Shown: positions 27,239 through 35,043 of the stretch, in pieces
Position numbering within the stretch: position 1 is the first letter of the stretch
Layout: each line of letters begins with the position of its first letter
Source: Mesorhizobium sp. B2-1-1
GTDB lineage: Bacteria > Pseudomonadota > Alphaproteobacteria > Rhizobiales > Rhizobiaceae
Direction of reading: 5' to 3'
Assembly (NCBI RefSeq): GCF_006442975.2
Contig: NZ_CP083954.1
Coordinates: 1,929,501 to 1,993,500, forward strand
DNA: 64,000 nucleotides
Notes under the pieces: generated by a model
The model's database searches: none
The model's input: the letters and a program-made list of their open reading frames with translations, nothing else
What the model was told of the DNA's origin: nothing
Made by a program: the position numbers and the translations under genes

Positions 27239-30130
27239 CTACTCGGCCGCCTGAACGCGATGTGCCTGGATGATGGCGCGGATCTCAGAGCGGCAGGAGC
27301 CGCAATTGGTGCCTGCCTTCAGCGCGGCGCCGATGGCTTCCACGTTCGTGCAGCCGGAAGCCACCGCCGCCGTGATCTGCTTGATCCCGACGTTGAAACA
27401 GGAGCAGACGGTCGCGCCGGCATCGGGCCGTTCGGCACCGGCGCGGCCGGCGACGATGCGGAAGCGCTCGCGTTGGCTGGCATGGGCCTCTTCGAGCTGC
27501 TGCGTTGCCCATCCGCGCGACACGGCGACCGGGCCGGGAGCGACGAACAGGGCGCCCGCGAGCTGTACGCCATCGAAGGCGGCGATGCGATGCTGGCCGG
27601 CATCGCGGTCGTGATAGGCGAGTATTTCGGCATCGGTCGAGGCGCCGAACAGGGATTGGGCAAAAGTCGTCCAGTCGATTTTGTCGTCTGCAAAGGCGAG
27701 CTCGACCCGCCAGCCATCCCTGCAGCGGGCCACGGCCCAATAGTCGCCGGCGACCGCTTCGGGCCTTTGTCGGGTCACGGCGAAGCCGAACGCCATCGCG
27801 GCGAATTTCTCGATGTGCACCGCGACGTGCTTCAGTGCCGGCTGGCCGGAAACCGGGTCGGTGAGCGGCGCCGTGAGCGTGTCGAGTCGGCCCTTGGCGG
27901 CGAACTGGTCCGTCCAGTGCATCGGCGCAAAAACGCTGCCCCGGCGCTGGCGGGACGTGATCAGCGCGCGCACGAGCACGGCGCCGCGCGGGCTGGAAAC
28001 GCGCGCGATGTCGGCGTCGCCGATGCCGTATCGCGCGGCGTCGTCGGGATGAATCTCGACGAAGGGTTCGGCGATGTGCTGCGACAGACGCGGGCTTTTG
28101 CCGGTGCGTGTCATGGTGTGCCAATGGTCGCGGACACGGCCGGTGTTGAGGATGAGGGGGAATTTCTCGTCCGTGCGGGTTTCCGTGACAGGGCGGACGG
28201 CGATGAAGCGCGCCTTGCGGTCGGGCGTGTAGAAATTGCCGTCGGCGAAGAAGCGGGTGTTCGGTGGCCCTGCTTTATCGTTCTCCGGTTGGGGCTCAGC
28301 TTGAACGTTCCCCTCCGAGAGATGTCGAGCCCAGGCGCCCCCCTCTGTCCTGCCGGACATCTCCCCCTCTAGGGGGGAGATCGGCAGTTTTGTCGACGGC
28401 GCTCGTCCTGCGGTATCGGCGATTGGCGAAGGCCGTCGTGGCATCCAATCTCCCCCCTTGAGGGGGAGATGGCCGGCAGGCCAGAGGGGGGCGCCTGGGC
28501 TCGGCGCCGGCCATTGGAATGGCGCAAGCGCTTCGTAAGCTTTCTCATCGACACCGGCATACCAACCAATATCGAAATCGCGCGCGCCATCATTCTCGAA
28601 GCCCGACAGCGCCGCGTGCTCGGCGAATATCCCGGCCGGCGCGTCATAGGAAAACGCCTCGCCAAACCCCATCCGCCGCGCCACTTCCGCAATGATCCAC
28701 CAATCTGGCCGCGCCTCGCCGGGCGCGGCCAGGAACGGGCGCTGGCGCGAGATGCGGCGCTCGGAATTGGTAACGGTGCCGTCCTTCTCGCCCCAGGCGG
28801 TGGCCGGCAGCCGGACATGGGCATGGCGCACCGTGTCTGTGTCGGCCTGCACGTCCGACACCACCACAAACGGGCAGGCCTTGATCGCTGCTTCGACGGC
28901 GTCGGCATCGGGCATCGAATCGACAGGATTGGTGGCGAGGATCCACAGCGCCTTGATCCGCCCGTCGGCGACCGCCCGGAACATGTCGACCGCTTTCAGG
29001 CCGGGCTTTTGCGCGATGTCAGGTGCATTCCAGAAGCGCTTCACGCGTTCGCGATGCCCCGAATTTTCAATCTCCATATGCGCGGCCAGCATGTTGGCCA
29101 TGCCGCCGACCTCGCGTCCGCCCATGGCGTTGGGCTGGCCGGTGACCGAGAACGGCCCGGCGCCGGGCCTGCCGATGCGACCGGTGGCGAGGTGGCAATT
29201 GATGATGGCGTTGACCTTGTCGGTGCCGGACGACGACTGGTTCACGCCCTGGCTGTAGACCGTGACAGTCTTGGCGGTCGCGGCGAACAGGCCGTAGAAG
29301 CGGGCGAGCTCGTCCTCGCTCAGGCCCGTGGCGGCAGCGATGCCGGCAAGGTCGAGTGCCGAGGCGGCGAAAAGGGCTTGTCCGAAGCCGGTCGTGTGCG
29401 CCGTGATGTAGGCGCGGTCGAGCGCATTGTGCTGGCCGAGCCAGGCGAGCAGGCCGGTGAACAGGGCGACGTCGCCATCGGGCGCGATCGCCAGGTGCAT
29501 GTCGGCGATATCGGATGTCATGGTGCGGCGCGGGTCCACCAGCACGATTTTCATCTCCGAGCGCTTCTCACGCGCGGCAGCTATGCGCTGGTAGAGCACG
29601 GGATGGCACCAGGCGAGATTCGAGCCGACCAGCACGATGAGATCGGCAAGCTCCAGATCCTCGTAGGTTCCGGGCACCGTGTCGGAGCCGAAGGCGCGGC
29701 GATGGCCGGCGACCGAGGAGGCCATGCAGAGGCGCGAATTGGTGTCGATATTGGCCGAGCCGATGAACCCCTTCATCAATTTGTTGGCGAGATAATAGTC
29801 CTCGATCAGCAACTGGCCGGAGACATATAAGGCGACCGCATCCGGCCCATGTTCGGCAATGGTTTGCGAGAAGGTCGACGCGACAAGATCGAGTGCCTCA
29901 TTCCAGGAGGCGCGGCGGCCGTGGATCTCGGGGTGGAGCAGCCTGCCGTCGAGGCCGATGGTCTCGGCAAGAGCAGAGCCCTTGGAGCAGAGCCGGCCGA
30001 GATTCGCGGGATGGTCGGGGTCGCCGCGGACCGACACCTGTCCGTCCGCGGCGACCTTCGCCAGCACGCCGCAGCCTACCCCGCAATAGGGGCAAGTGGT
30101 CCTCACCTCGCGTGCTTCGCCAATCTGCAT
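27239..30130 (-). CDS. nasA: Assimilatory nitrate reductase, catalytic subunit, with in-frame repeat insertion
   Basis: A 963-residue cytoplasmic molybdenum enzyme that reduces nitrate to nitrite. The N-terminal 4Fe-4S motif is CPYCGVGCGVL plus GRLCSKGSAL near residue 50, followed by the bis-MGD cofactor domains (NIDTNSRLCMASSVAGHRR). At the C-terminus a BFD-like 2Fe-2S domain carries CSCFNVGIKQI and NCGSCRSEI. Residues 543-602 (GAPLWPAGHLPLKGG to GEMSGRTEGGAWA) are encoded by a palindromic repeat inserted without breaking the frame, and the protein is about 60 residues longer than usual. It follows nirD by three bases and ends the nitrate operon. In other species the gene is also called nasC. 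Confidence 0.93.
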   Translation of the reverse strand: MQIGEAREVRTTCPYCGVGCGVLAKVAADGQVSVRGDPDHPANLGRLCSKGSALAETIGLDGRLLHPEIHGRRASWNEALDLVASTFSQTIAEHGPDAVALYVSGQLLIEDYYLANKLMKGFIGSANIDTNSRLCMASSVAGHRRAFGSDTVPGTYEDLELADLIVLVGSNLAWCHPVLYQRIAAAREKRSEMKIVLVDPRRTMTSDIADMHLAIAPDGDVALFTGLLAWLGQHNALDRAYITAHTTGFGQALFAASALDLAGIAAATGLSEDELARFYGLFAATAKTVTVYSQGVNQSSSGTDKVNAIINCHLATGRIGRPGAGPFSVTGQPNAMGGREVGGMANMLAAHMEIENSGHRERVKRFWNAPDIAQKPGLKAVDMFRAVADGRIKALWILATNPVDSMPDADAVEAAIKACPFVVVSDVQADTDTVRHAHVRLPATAWGEKDGTVTNSERRISRQRPFLAAPGEARPDWWIIAEVARRMGFGEAFSYDAPAGIFAEHAALSGFENDGARDFDIGWYAGVDEKAYEALAPFQWPAPSPGAPLWPAGHLPLKGGDWMPRRPSPIADTAGRAPSTKLPISPLEGEMSGRTEGGAWARHLSEGNVQAEPQPENDKAGPPNTRFFADGNFYTPDRKARFIAVRPVTETRTDEKFPLILNTGRVRDHWHTMTRTGKSPRLSQHIAEPFVEIHPDDAARYGIGDADIARVSSPRGAVLVRALITSRQRRGSVFAPMHWTDQFAAKGRLDTLTAPLTDPVSGQPALKHVAVHIEKFAAMAFGFAVTRQRPEAVAGDYWAVARCRDGWRVELAFADDKIDWTTFAQSLFGASTDAEILAYHDRDAGQHRIAAFDGVQLAGALFVAPGPVAVSRGWATQQLEEAHASQRERFRIVAGRAGAERPDAGATVCSCFNVGIKQITAAVASGCTNVEAIGAALKAGTNCGSCRSEIRAIIQAHRVQAAE
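28326..28503. repeat. Rhizobial palindromic element inserted in frame within nasA
   Basis: A 178-base element bounded by a perfect 22-bp inverted repeat (28326-28347 and 28482-28503). Inside it, ATCTCCCCCTC and GAGGGGGAGAT form further stems around a less conserved core. The same unit recurs at 30491-30655. It is read in frame as NasA residues 543-602. Confidence 0.88.
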
Positions 30131-30133
30131 GGG

Positions 30134-30463
30134 TCAGGCCGCGCGGCTTGCCAGCGCTTCGAGCGCGATGAACAAACGCTCGCCCTCGATCTTCACCGGA
30201 ATGGTGCGCACCGCGCCCTCGTCGGCGCCGAGCGCCTTGCCGGTCTCCAGCGAGATGACCCAATTGTGCAGGGGGCAGGTGACCGCCGCGCCATGCACGA
30301 TGCCCTGGCTCAGCGGCCCGCCTCTGTGCGGGCAATGATCGTCGATGGCGAAGACCTGGTCCTCGGCGGTGCGGAAGATAGCGATCTTGCCCTGCGGCGT
30401 GGCAACACAGCGCGCGCCCCGGCGGGGGATGTCGGACAGGGAGCCGATCGGTGTCCAGGTCAT
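30134..30463 (-). CDS. nirD: Nitrite reductase [NAD(P)H] small subunit (Rieske type)
   Basis: A 109-residue protein with one Rieske 2Fe-2S domain: CPHRGGPL near residue 44 and CPLHNWVISLETG near 63. It partners NirB in the six-electron reduction of nitrite to ammonium. Length and motif order match NirD. It lies between nirB and nasA: the nirB gap is filled by a palindromic repeat, and nasA starts three bases after its stop. Confidence 0.93.
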   Translation of the reverse strand: MTWTPIGSLSDIPRRGARCVATPQGKIAIFRTAEDQVFAIDDHCPHRGGPLSQGIVHGAAVTCPLHNWVISLETGKALGADEGAVRTIPVKIEGERLFIALEALASRAA

Positions 30464-30490
30464 TGGGTCGCCTTTATTTGATACGAATGC

Positions 30491-30655
30491 GCCCAGGCGC
30501 CCCCCTCTGTCCTGCCGGACATCTCCCCCTCAAGGGGGGAGATCGGTAGTTTTGCTGATGGCGTCCGTTCTGCGAAGTTGGCGATTGGCAAAGGCCGTTG
30601 TGGCATCCAATCTCCCCCCTTGAGGGGGAGATGGCCGGCGGGACAGAGGGTGGCT
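30491..30655. repeat. Second copy of the rhizobial palindromic element, in the nirB-nirD gap
   Basis: About 165 bases, closely matching the element inside nasA: GCCCAGGCGCCCCCCTCTG at the left, CATCTCCCCCTC and GAGGGGGAGATGGCC internally, and a degenerate CAGAGGGTGG right end. The core differs at many positions. It fills most of the 208-base gap between nirB and nirD and could shape the intercistronic mRNA. It is not translated here as part of either neighbour. Confidence 0.85.
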
Positions 30656-30671
30656 CGCGCGAACATCTCCA

Positions 30672-33122
30672 TCACTCCGCCGCCTCCGCGAACCCGACCG
30701 AGGCCATCGGCCGGAACTCGTGCTTGTCCTTGCCTGACACGCGTTCCGACCACGGATCGACCTGGGCGAATTTCTGGGAAAAGACGAAGCGGTCGTAGAA
30801 GGCCTTGCGCTTGTCGCCATCGTCCATGATCTGGCGCTTGATCTCGGCGATGCCGACGCGCTTGGCCCATTTGTAGATGCGTTCGAGATAGCGGGCCTGC
30901 TCGCGGTACATCTGCGTCAGCGCCACGATATGCTCCAGCGCTTCGTCCTCGGTCTTGACCAGGCCAAGCACTTCGGTGCCCTTGATGTCGAGGCCTGCCG
31001 CACCCGCGAAGTGGATCTCGTAGCCACTGTCGACGCAGATGACGCCGACGTCTTTGCAGGTCGCCTCGGCGCAGTTCCTCGGACAACCCGACACCGCCAT
31101 CTTGACCTTGGCCGGCGTCCACGAGCCCCACATGAATTTCTCGATGCGGATGCCGAGACCGGTGGAATCCTGCGTGCCGAAGCGGCACCAGTCGGAACCG
31201 ACGCAGGTCTTCACCGTGCGCAGTCCCTTGGCATAGGCGTGGCCGGAGACGAAGCCGGCCTGGCCGAGGTCGGCCCACACCGCCGGCAGGTCTTCCTTGC
31301 GGATGCCCAGCATGTCGATGCGCTGGCCGCCGGTGACCTTGACCATCGGGATATCGAACTTATCGACGACATCGGCGATGGCGCGCAGTTCGGCGGCATT
31401 GGTGACGCCGCCCCACATGCGCGGCACCACCGAATAGGTGCCGTCCTTCTGGATGTTGGCGTGGACGCGCTCGTTGATGAAGCGTGACTGGTAGTCGTCC
31501 GCGTATTCGTCCGGCCAGTCGCAGACGAGATAATAGTTGAGTGCCGGCCGGCATTTGGCGCAGCCGCAGGAGGTTTTCCATTCCAGTTCCTGCATGATCG
31601 CGGGAATGGTCTTCAGCGCCTTGGCCTTGATCAGCCGGCGCACCTCGTCATGGCCGAGCGTCGTGCAGGAGCACATGGGCTGTACGGCGGCCGGGTTGTA
31701 CTTGTCGCCGATGGTCAGCACCATCAGTTTTTCGACCAGCCCGGTGCAGGAGCCGCATGAGGCCGACGCCTTGGTGTGCGCGCGCACGTCGTCGAGCGAA
31801 GTCAGCCCCTTGGCCGCGATCGCGCCCGTGATCTTGCCCTTGCAGACGCCGTTGCAGCCGCAGATTTCCGCATCATCCGGCAAGGCTGCAACGGCCGCCA
31901 TAGGGTCCAGTGGGGCACCCCCCTGGTAGGACTGGCCGAAGATCAACGTATCGCGCATTTGCGATATGTCTGTTTGCTTCTTCTTGAGGTCGTTGAACCA
32001 GGCGCCGTCCGCGGTCTCGCCGTAGAGCACGGTGCCGATGATGCGGTCGTCCTTGAGCACGAGGCGCTTGTAGACGCCGGCCGCCGCGTCGCGCAGCACG
32101 ATCTCCTGGCGGTCCTCGCCCTCTGCGAAGTCGCCGAGCGAGAACAGGTCGATGCCGGTGACCTTGAGCTTGGTCGGCGTGTCCATGTGGACAAAACCGG
32201 CCGCCTCGTCGCCGGCGAGCTGGCGGGCGGCGACGCGGGCCATCTCGTATAGGGGGGCGACCAGCCCATAGATCTGGCCGTTCACCTCGGCGCATTCGCC
32301 GAGCGCGTAGATGTCCGGGTCGTTGCTGCGCATGCCGGCATCGACGACGATGCCTCTGTTGACGGCGATGCCCGCCTCCTTCGCCAGCGCTGCGTTCGGC
32401 CGGATACCGACGGCCATCACCACCAGCGTCGCGGGGATGACGGTGCCGTCGACGAGTTCGACCTGCTCGACCTTGCCGTTGCCCGTGATCGCCTTTGTAT
32501 TGGCCTTGGTGACAACCTTGATCCCGCGCTGCTCGACGGCGCGCTGTAACAGATAGCCTGCCGCCGGATCGAGCTGGCGCTCCATCAGCGTCGGCATGAC
32601 ATGCAGCACGGTGACGTCCATGCCTTGCGCGTTGAGGCCCGCTGCTGCTTCCAGTCCGAGCAGTCCGCCGCCGATGACCACAGCCTTGGCGCGCGACTGG
32701 GCCGCGAGCATCATCGCCTGGACGTCGTCGAGGTCGCGATAGGTGAGAACGCCGGGCAGGTTGTGGCCGGGCACCGGGATGATGAACGGCACCGAGCCGG
32801 TGGCGATGACGAGCTTATCGTAGGGTTCGGTGACGCCGTGGTCCGACGTGACGGTCTTCGCTGCGCGGTCGATGGCGACGATCTTGTGGCCCTTGTAGAG
32901 GGTGATGTTGTTGGCGATGTACCAGCCGTCGCCATGGATGATGATTTCTTCGTAGGCCTTCTCGCCCGAGAGGACCGGCGACAGCATGATGCGGTCGTAA
33001 TTGACGCGCGGTTCGGCGTTGAAGATGGTGACGCTGTAGCGGTCCGGCGCCTGTTCCAGCAGGTGCTCCAGCATGCGCCCGGGGGCCATGCCGTTGCCGA
33101 TGATGACGAGTTTTTGGGTCAT
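30672..33122 (-). CDS. nirB: Nitrite reductase [NAD(P)H] large subunit
   Basis: An 816-residue cytoplasmic enzyme reducing nitrite to ammonium with NirD. It opens with the FAD-binding KLVIIGNGMAPGRMLEHL and has the NADH-binding VVIGGGLLGLEAAAGL near residue 150. Two BFD-like 2Fe-2S domains follow (CGCNGVCKGK with CGSCTGL, and CSCTTLG with CGCAKCRP). The siroheme/4Fe-4S domain has TCVGSDWCRFG and SGCPRNCAEATC near residues 650-690. The start at 33122 (MTQKLVIIG) is chosen for the family N-terminus; the same frame stays open much further upstream inside the transporter gene, where it is antisense-free but off frame. Confidence 0.93.
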   Translation of the reverse strand: MTQKLVIIGNGMAPGRMLEHLLEQAPDRYSVTIFNAEPRVNYDRIMLSPVLSGEKAYEEIIIHGDGWYIANNITLYKGHKIVAIDRAAKTVTSDHGVTEPYDKLVIATGSVPFIIPVPGHNLPGVLTYRDLDDVQAMMLAAQSRAKAVVIGGGLLGLEAAAGLNAQGMDVTVLHVMPTLMERQLDPAAGYLLQRAVEQRGIKVVTKANTKAITGNGKVEQVELVDGTVIPATLVVMAVGIRPNAALAKEAGIAVNRGIVVDAGMRSNDPDIYALGECAEVNGQIYGLVAPLYEMARVAARQLAGDEAAGFVHMDTPTKLKVTGIDLFSLGDFAEGEDRQEIVLRDAAAGVYKRLVLKDDRIIGTVLYGETADGAWFNDLKKKQTDISQMRDTLIFGQSYQGGAPLDPMAAVAALPDDAEICGCNGVCKGKITGAIAAKGLTSLDDVRAHTKASASCGSCTGLVEKLMVLTIGDKYNPAAVQPMCSCTTLGHDEVRRLIKAKALKTIPAIMQELEWKTSCGCAKCRPALNYYLVCDWPDEYADDYQSRFINERVHANIQKDGTYSVVPRMWGGVTNAAELRAIADVVDKFDIPMVKVTGGQRIDMLGIRKEDLPAVWADLGQAGFVSGHAYAKGLRTVKTCVGSDWCRFGTQDSTGLGIRIEKFMWGSWTPAKVKMAVSGCPRNCAEATCKDVGVICVDSGYEIHFAGAAGLDIKGTEVLGLVKTEDEALEHIVALTQMYREQARYLERIYKWAKRVGIAEIKRQIMDDGDKRKAFYDRFVFSQKFAQVDPWSERVSGKDKHEFRPMASVGFAEAAE

Positions 33123-33142
33123 GTTCCTAATCCGCTCCGGTG

Positions 33143-34444
33143 TCACTCTGCAGCATAGGAAAGGGTCGACGCCTTGGTTGATGCGGCCCGCCCCATCCGC
33201 CTGACGCTGACATGCATCCAGGCAAAGCAGGCGACGACGAGGACGAAGAGCAGCATGAAGCAACTCGACCAGACGCCGGTGAGATCGTTCAGCGCGCCAA
33301 AGGCGATCGGCAGGATGAAGCCGCCAAGGCCGCCGATCATGCCCACGACGCCGCCAACGGTCCCGACGCTCTGCGGATAGTAAGCCGGGATATGTTTGTA
33401 GACGGCGGCCTTGCCGAGGCTCATGAAGAAGCCGAGCACGCAGGCGACGGCGATGAAGGCGAGCGGGCCGATCTCGAAATGGAAGGCGATCGGCCCGCTG
33501 ATGCCGCGCACCACATAGTCTGCCGAGGGGAGAGACAGCACCAAGGTCGCGACGGCACAAACGGAGAAGGTCCAGTAGAGTACGGTACGAGCGCCGACGC
33601 GGTCGGAAAGCACTCCGCCATAGGCGCGGAAGATGCTCGCGGGAATCGAATAGGCCGCGCCGATCATGCCGGCGGTCGCCAGCCCGAAGCCGTAAACGCC
33701 GATCAGGTAGCGCGGCAGCCACAGCGACAGCGCCACGAACGCACCGAAGGAGAAGAAGTAATAGAAGGCGAAGCGCCAGACCTGCGGGTTCTTCAGCGGC
33801 GCGAATTCCTGCCAGAAGCTCCTCGCAGGCGTGGTCTTGCCGGCGCGGCGCTCGCGAATCACGGGATCGTCGCCGGTCGTGAACCAGAAGATGGCGGCCA
33901 TGATGACGAGTGCTGCCGCCCAGATCAGCGCGACCGATTGCCAGCCCCAGGCGAGAAGCACGAAAGGCGCCAGGAATTTGGTGACAGCGGCGCCGACATT
34001 GCCGACACCGAAGATGCCGAGCGCCGTGCCCTGCCTGCCCGCCGGGAAGAAGCGCGAGACATAGGCGACGCCAACGGCGAAGGAGCCGCCGGCAAGCCCG
34101 ACGCCGAGTGCAGCGATCAGCATCTGTCCGTAAGTGTGCGCAAAAGCGAGCAGGAAGGTCGCTACCGCCGCAGCGAGCATGGTGGCGGTGTAAACCAGCC
34201 GTCCGCCATAGCGGTCGGTCCAGACGCCGAGCACCATGCGCACGAGGGAGCCGGTGAGGATCGGCGTGCCGACGAGCAGGCCGAACTCCGTCTCGTTCAG
34301 CCCAAGTTCCTGCTTTATGCGCACGCCGATGATGGAAAAGATCGTCCACACCGCAAAGCAGACTGTGAACGCGATGGTGGACATCACGAGCGCCTGCCGG
34401 GGGGCATTGTCCTGGCTGGGCGCGGCTGGGAGGATTGCGGTCAT
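33143..34444 (-). CDS. narK: Nitrate/nitrite transporter, MFS NarK/NasA family
   Basis: A 433-residue major facilitator with about twelve membrane helices. The family signatures are present: TPILTGSLVRMVLGVWTDR in the first half with the substrate Arg, and GIFGVGNVGAAVTKFLAPF as a Gly-rich nitrate signature. It imports nitrate for the reductases encoded downstream. The ATG at 34444 (MTAILPAAPS) has a GGAG eight bases upstream; a GTG ten codons earlier is possible. nirB starts 20 bases after its stop. Confidence 0.92.
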   Translation of the reverse strand: MTAILPAAPSQDNAPRQALVMSTIAFTVCFAVWTIFSIIGVRIKQELGLNETEFGLLVGTPILTGSLVRMVLGVWTDRYGGRLVYTATMLAAAVATFLLAFAHTYGQMLIAALGVGLAGGSFAVGVAYVSRFFPAGRQGTALGIFGVGNVGAAVTKFLAPFVLLAWGWQSVALIWAAALVIMAAIFWFTTGDDPVIRERRAGKTTPARSFWQEFAPLKNPQVWRFAFYYFFSFGAFVALSLWLPRYLIGVYGFGLATAGMIGAAYSIPASIFRAYGGVLSDRVGARTVLYWTFSVCAVATLVLSLPSADYVVRGISGPIAFHFEIGPLAFIAVACVLGFFMSLGKAAVYKHIPAYYPQSVGTVGGVVGMIGGLGGFILPIAFGALNDLTGVWSSCFMLLFVLVVACFAWMHVSVRRMGRAASTKASTLSYAAE

Positions 34445-34512
34445 GTTAGGCTCCGGTTTGCGATGGAGAAGCACCGCGCGTGTTTTCTTGATCGATGGTC
34501 AGCGGCGCGGCA

Positions 34513-34686
34513 TCAGCGCGGCGAGCTTGGCGCGTTCACTTGGGCACCTTTGCCCTCGGCCACGGCGCCAACCGGGAACAGCATCTTCGCTGCGACGAAC
34601 AGCGCCGCCGCCAGCGCGCTGCTGGCGACAAAATCGCGGCGCGTGAAATCCTTGAGGGTTGTTCCAGTTCCGATCCGTTTCGTCAT
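34513..34686 (-). CDS. Small protein with twin-arginine-type signal
   Basis: A 57-residue protein: a short polar head, then the Tat-like TRRDFVASSALAAALFVAAK hydrophobic segment, an AVA that could be a signal peptidase site, and a tail of only about 14 residues (EGKGAQVNAPSSPR). GGAG lies nine bases before the ATG at 34686. It is the first gene after the attenuated leader and precedes the nitrate transporter by 68 bases. With almost no mature part, it may be a membrane-anchored peptide or a remnant of a longer exported protein. Function unknown. Confidence 0.65.
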   Translation of the reverse strand: MTKRIGTGTTLKDFTRRDFVASSALAAALFVAAKMLFPVGAVAEGKGAQVNAPSSPR

Positions 34687-34746
34687 CGTCGTCTCCGGTT
34701 GGGCGCTGCCTGGGACCAGCACCGTCGATTGCGTGTTCGGCCAAAC

Positions 34747-34813
34747 AAAAAAGCCGCCGGCCAGGTCTTCGCGTCCGGGAATCCGGATCGCGTCTTGACC
34801 TGAGCGGCAGCTT
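34747..34813 (-). terminator. Attenuator terminator in the nitrate operon leader
   Basis: On the minus strand a long stem pairs GCTGCCG with CGGCGGC and CAGGTC with GACCTG around a GC-rich loop, followed at once by TTTTTT (34752-34747). It lies about 60 bases before the first coding gene and after the promoter, so transcription would stop here unless prevented. This is the expected target of NasT antitermination. Confidence 0.8.
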
Positions 34814-34822
34814 TGCCTGTGG

Positions 34823-34864
34823 GCGCCCGCCATTGGACGCCTGTTCCGTGACCCACTAAGGGTC
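34823..34864 (-). ncRNA. Leader RNA double hairpin, candidate ANTAR (NasT) binding site
   Basis: Two stem-loops just before the attenuator. The one at 34823-34840 has a six-pair stem GCGTCC/GGGCGC closing a hexaloop AATGGC, with A at position 1 and G at position 4, as required for ANTAR-domain binding. The upstream one (34850-34864, GACCC-TTAGT-GGGTC) has a five-base loop and does not follow the rule. NasT, encoded nearby, is an ANTAR protein. Confidence 0.65.
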
Positions 34865-34876
34865 CGGTTATTTCAA

Positions 34877-34892
34877 TGCAGGAACCGTGCCA
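34877..34892 (-). promoter_or_regulatory. Sigma-54 (RpoN) promoter of the nitrate operon
   Basis: On the minus strand TGGCACG-GTTC-CTGCA matches the -24/-12 consensus TGGCACG-N4-TTGCW with one difference and correct GG to GC spacing. The predicted transcript starts near 34866, immediately before the leader hairpins. This implies nitrogen control through an NtrC-type activator. Confidence 0.72.
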
Positions 34893-35011
34893 GTCTCGCC
34901 TTAGAAAGGAATTTCGAATGAATTCAGCTGAATAGCCGATTCACGGGCAGATCCGGCCACCAGGTGACAAGGCCAAACATTGGTCAGCTATGCGATCAGT
35001 CCGCATAAATT

Positions 35012-35026
35012 TTGTGCAATGCACAA
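35012..35026. promoter_or_regulatory. Palindrome upstream of the nitrate operon promoter
   Basis: A perfect TTGTGC-AAT-GCACAA palindrome lies about 125 bases upstream of the sigma-54 promoter, a typical enhancer distance. The same TTGTGCAATGC core recurs upstream of nasT at 36904-36914. It is not an exact NtrC consensus. Confidence 0.4.
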
Positions 35027-35043
35027 GAACGGCGCGGAAATGA

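Larger units (their letters stand above)
34687..35043 (-). promoter_or_regulatory. Control and leader region of the nitrate assimilation operon
   Basis: 357 bases between the nasS stop and the first gene of the operon. Reading leftward it contains a TTGTGC-AAT-GCACAA palindrome, a sigma-54 promoter, two leader hairpins and an attenuator terminator, all listed separately, then about 60 bases to the small Tat-signal gene. No other gene is seen. Confidence 0.75.

Noticed and set aside
30672..34349. A single 1225-codon minus-strand frame covering nirB and part of the transporter
   Set aside because: Only the part from 33122 downstream matches NirB. The N-terminal portion is the wrong frame of the transporter gene.
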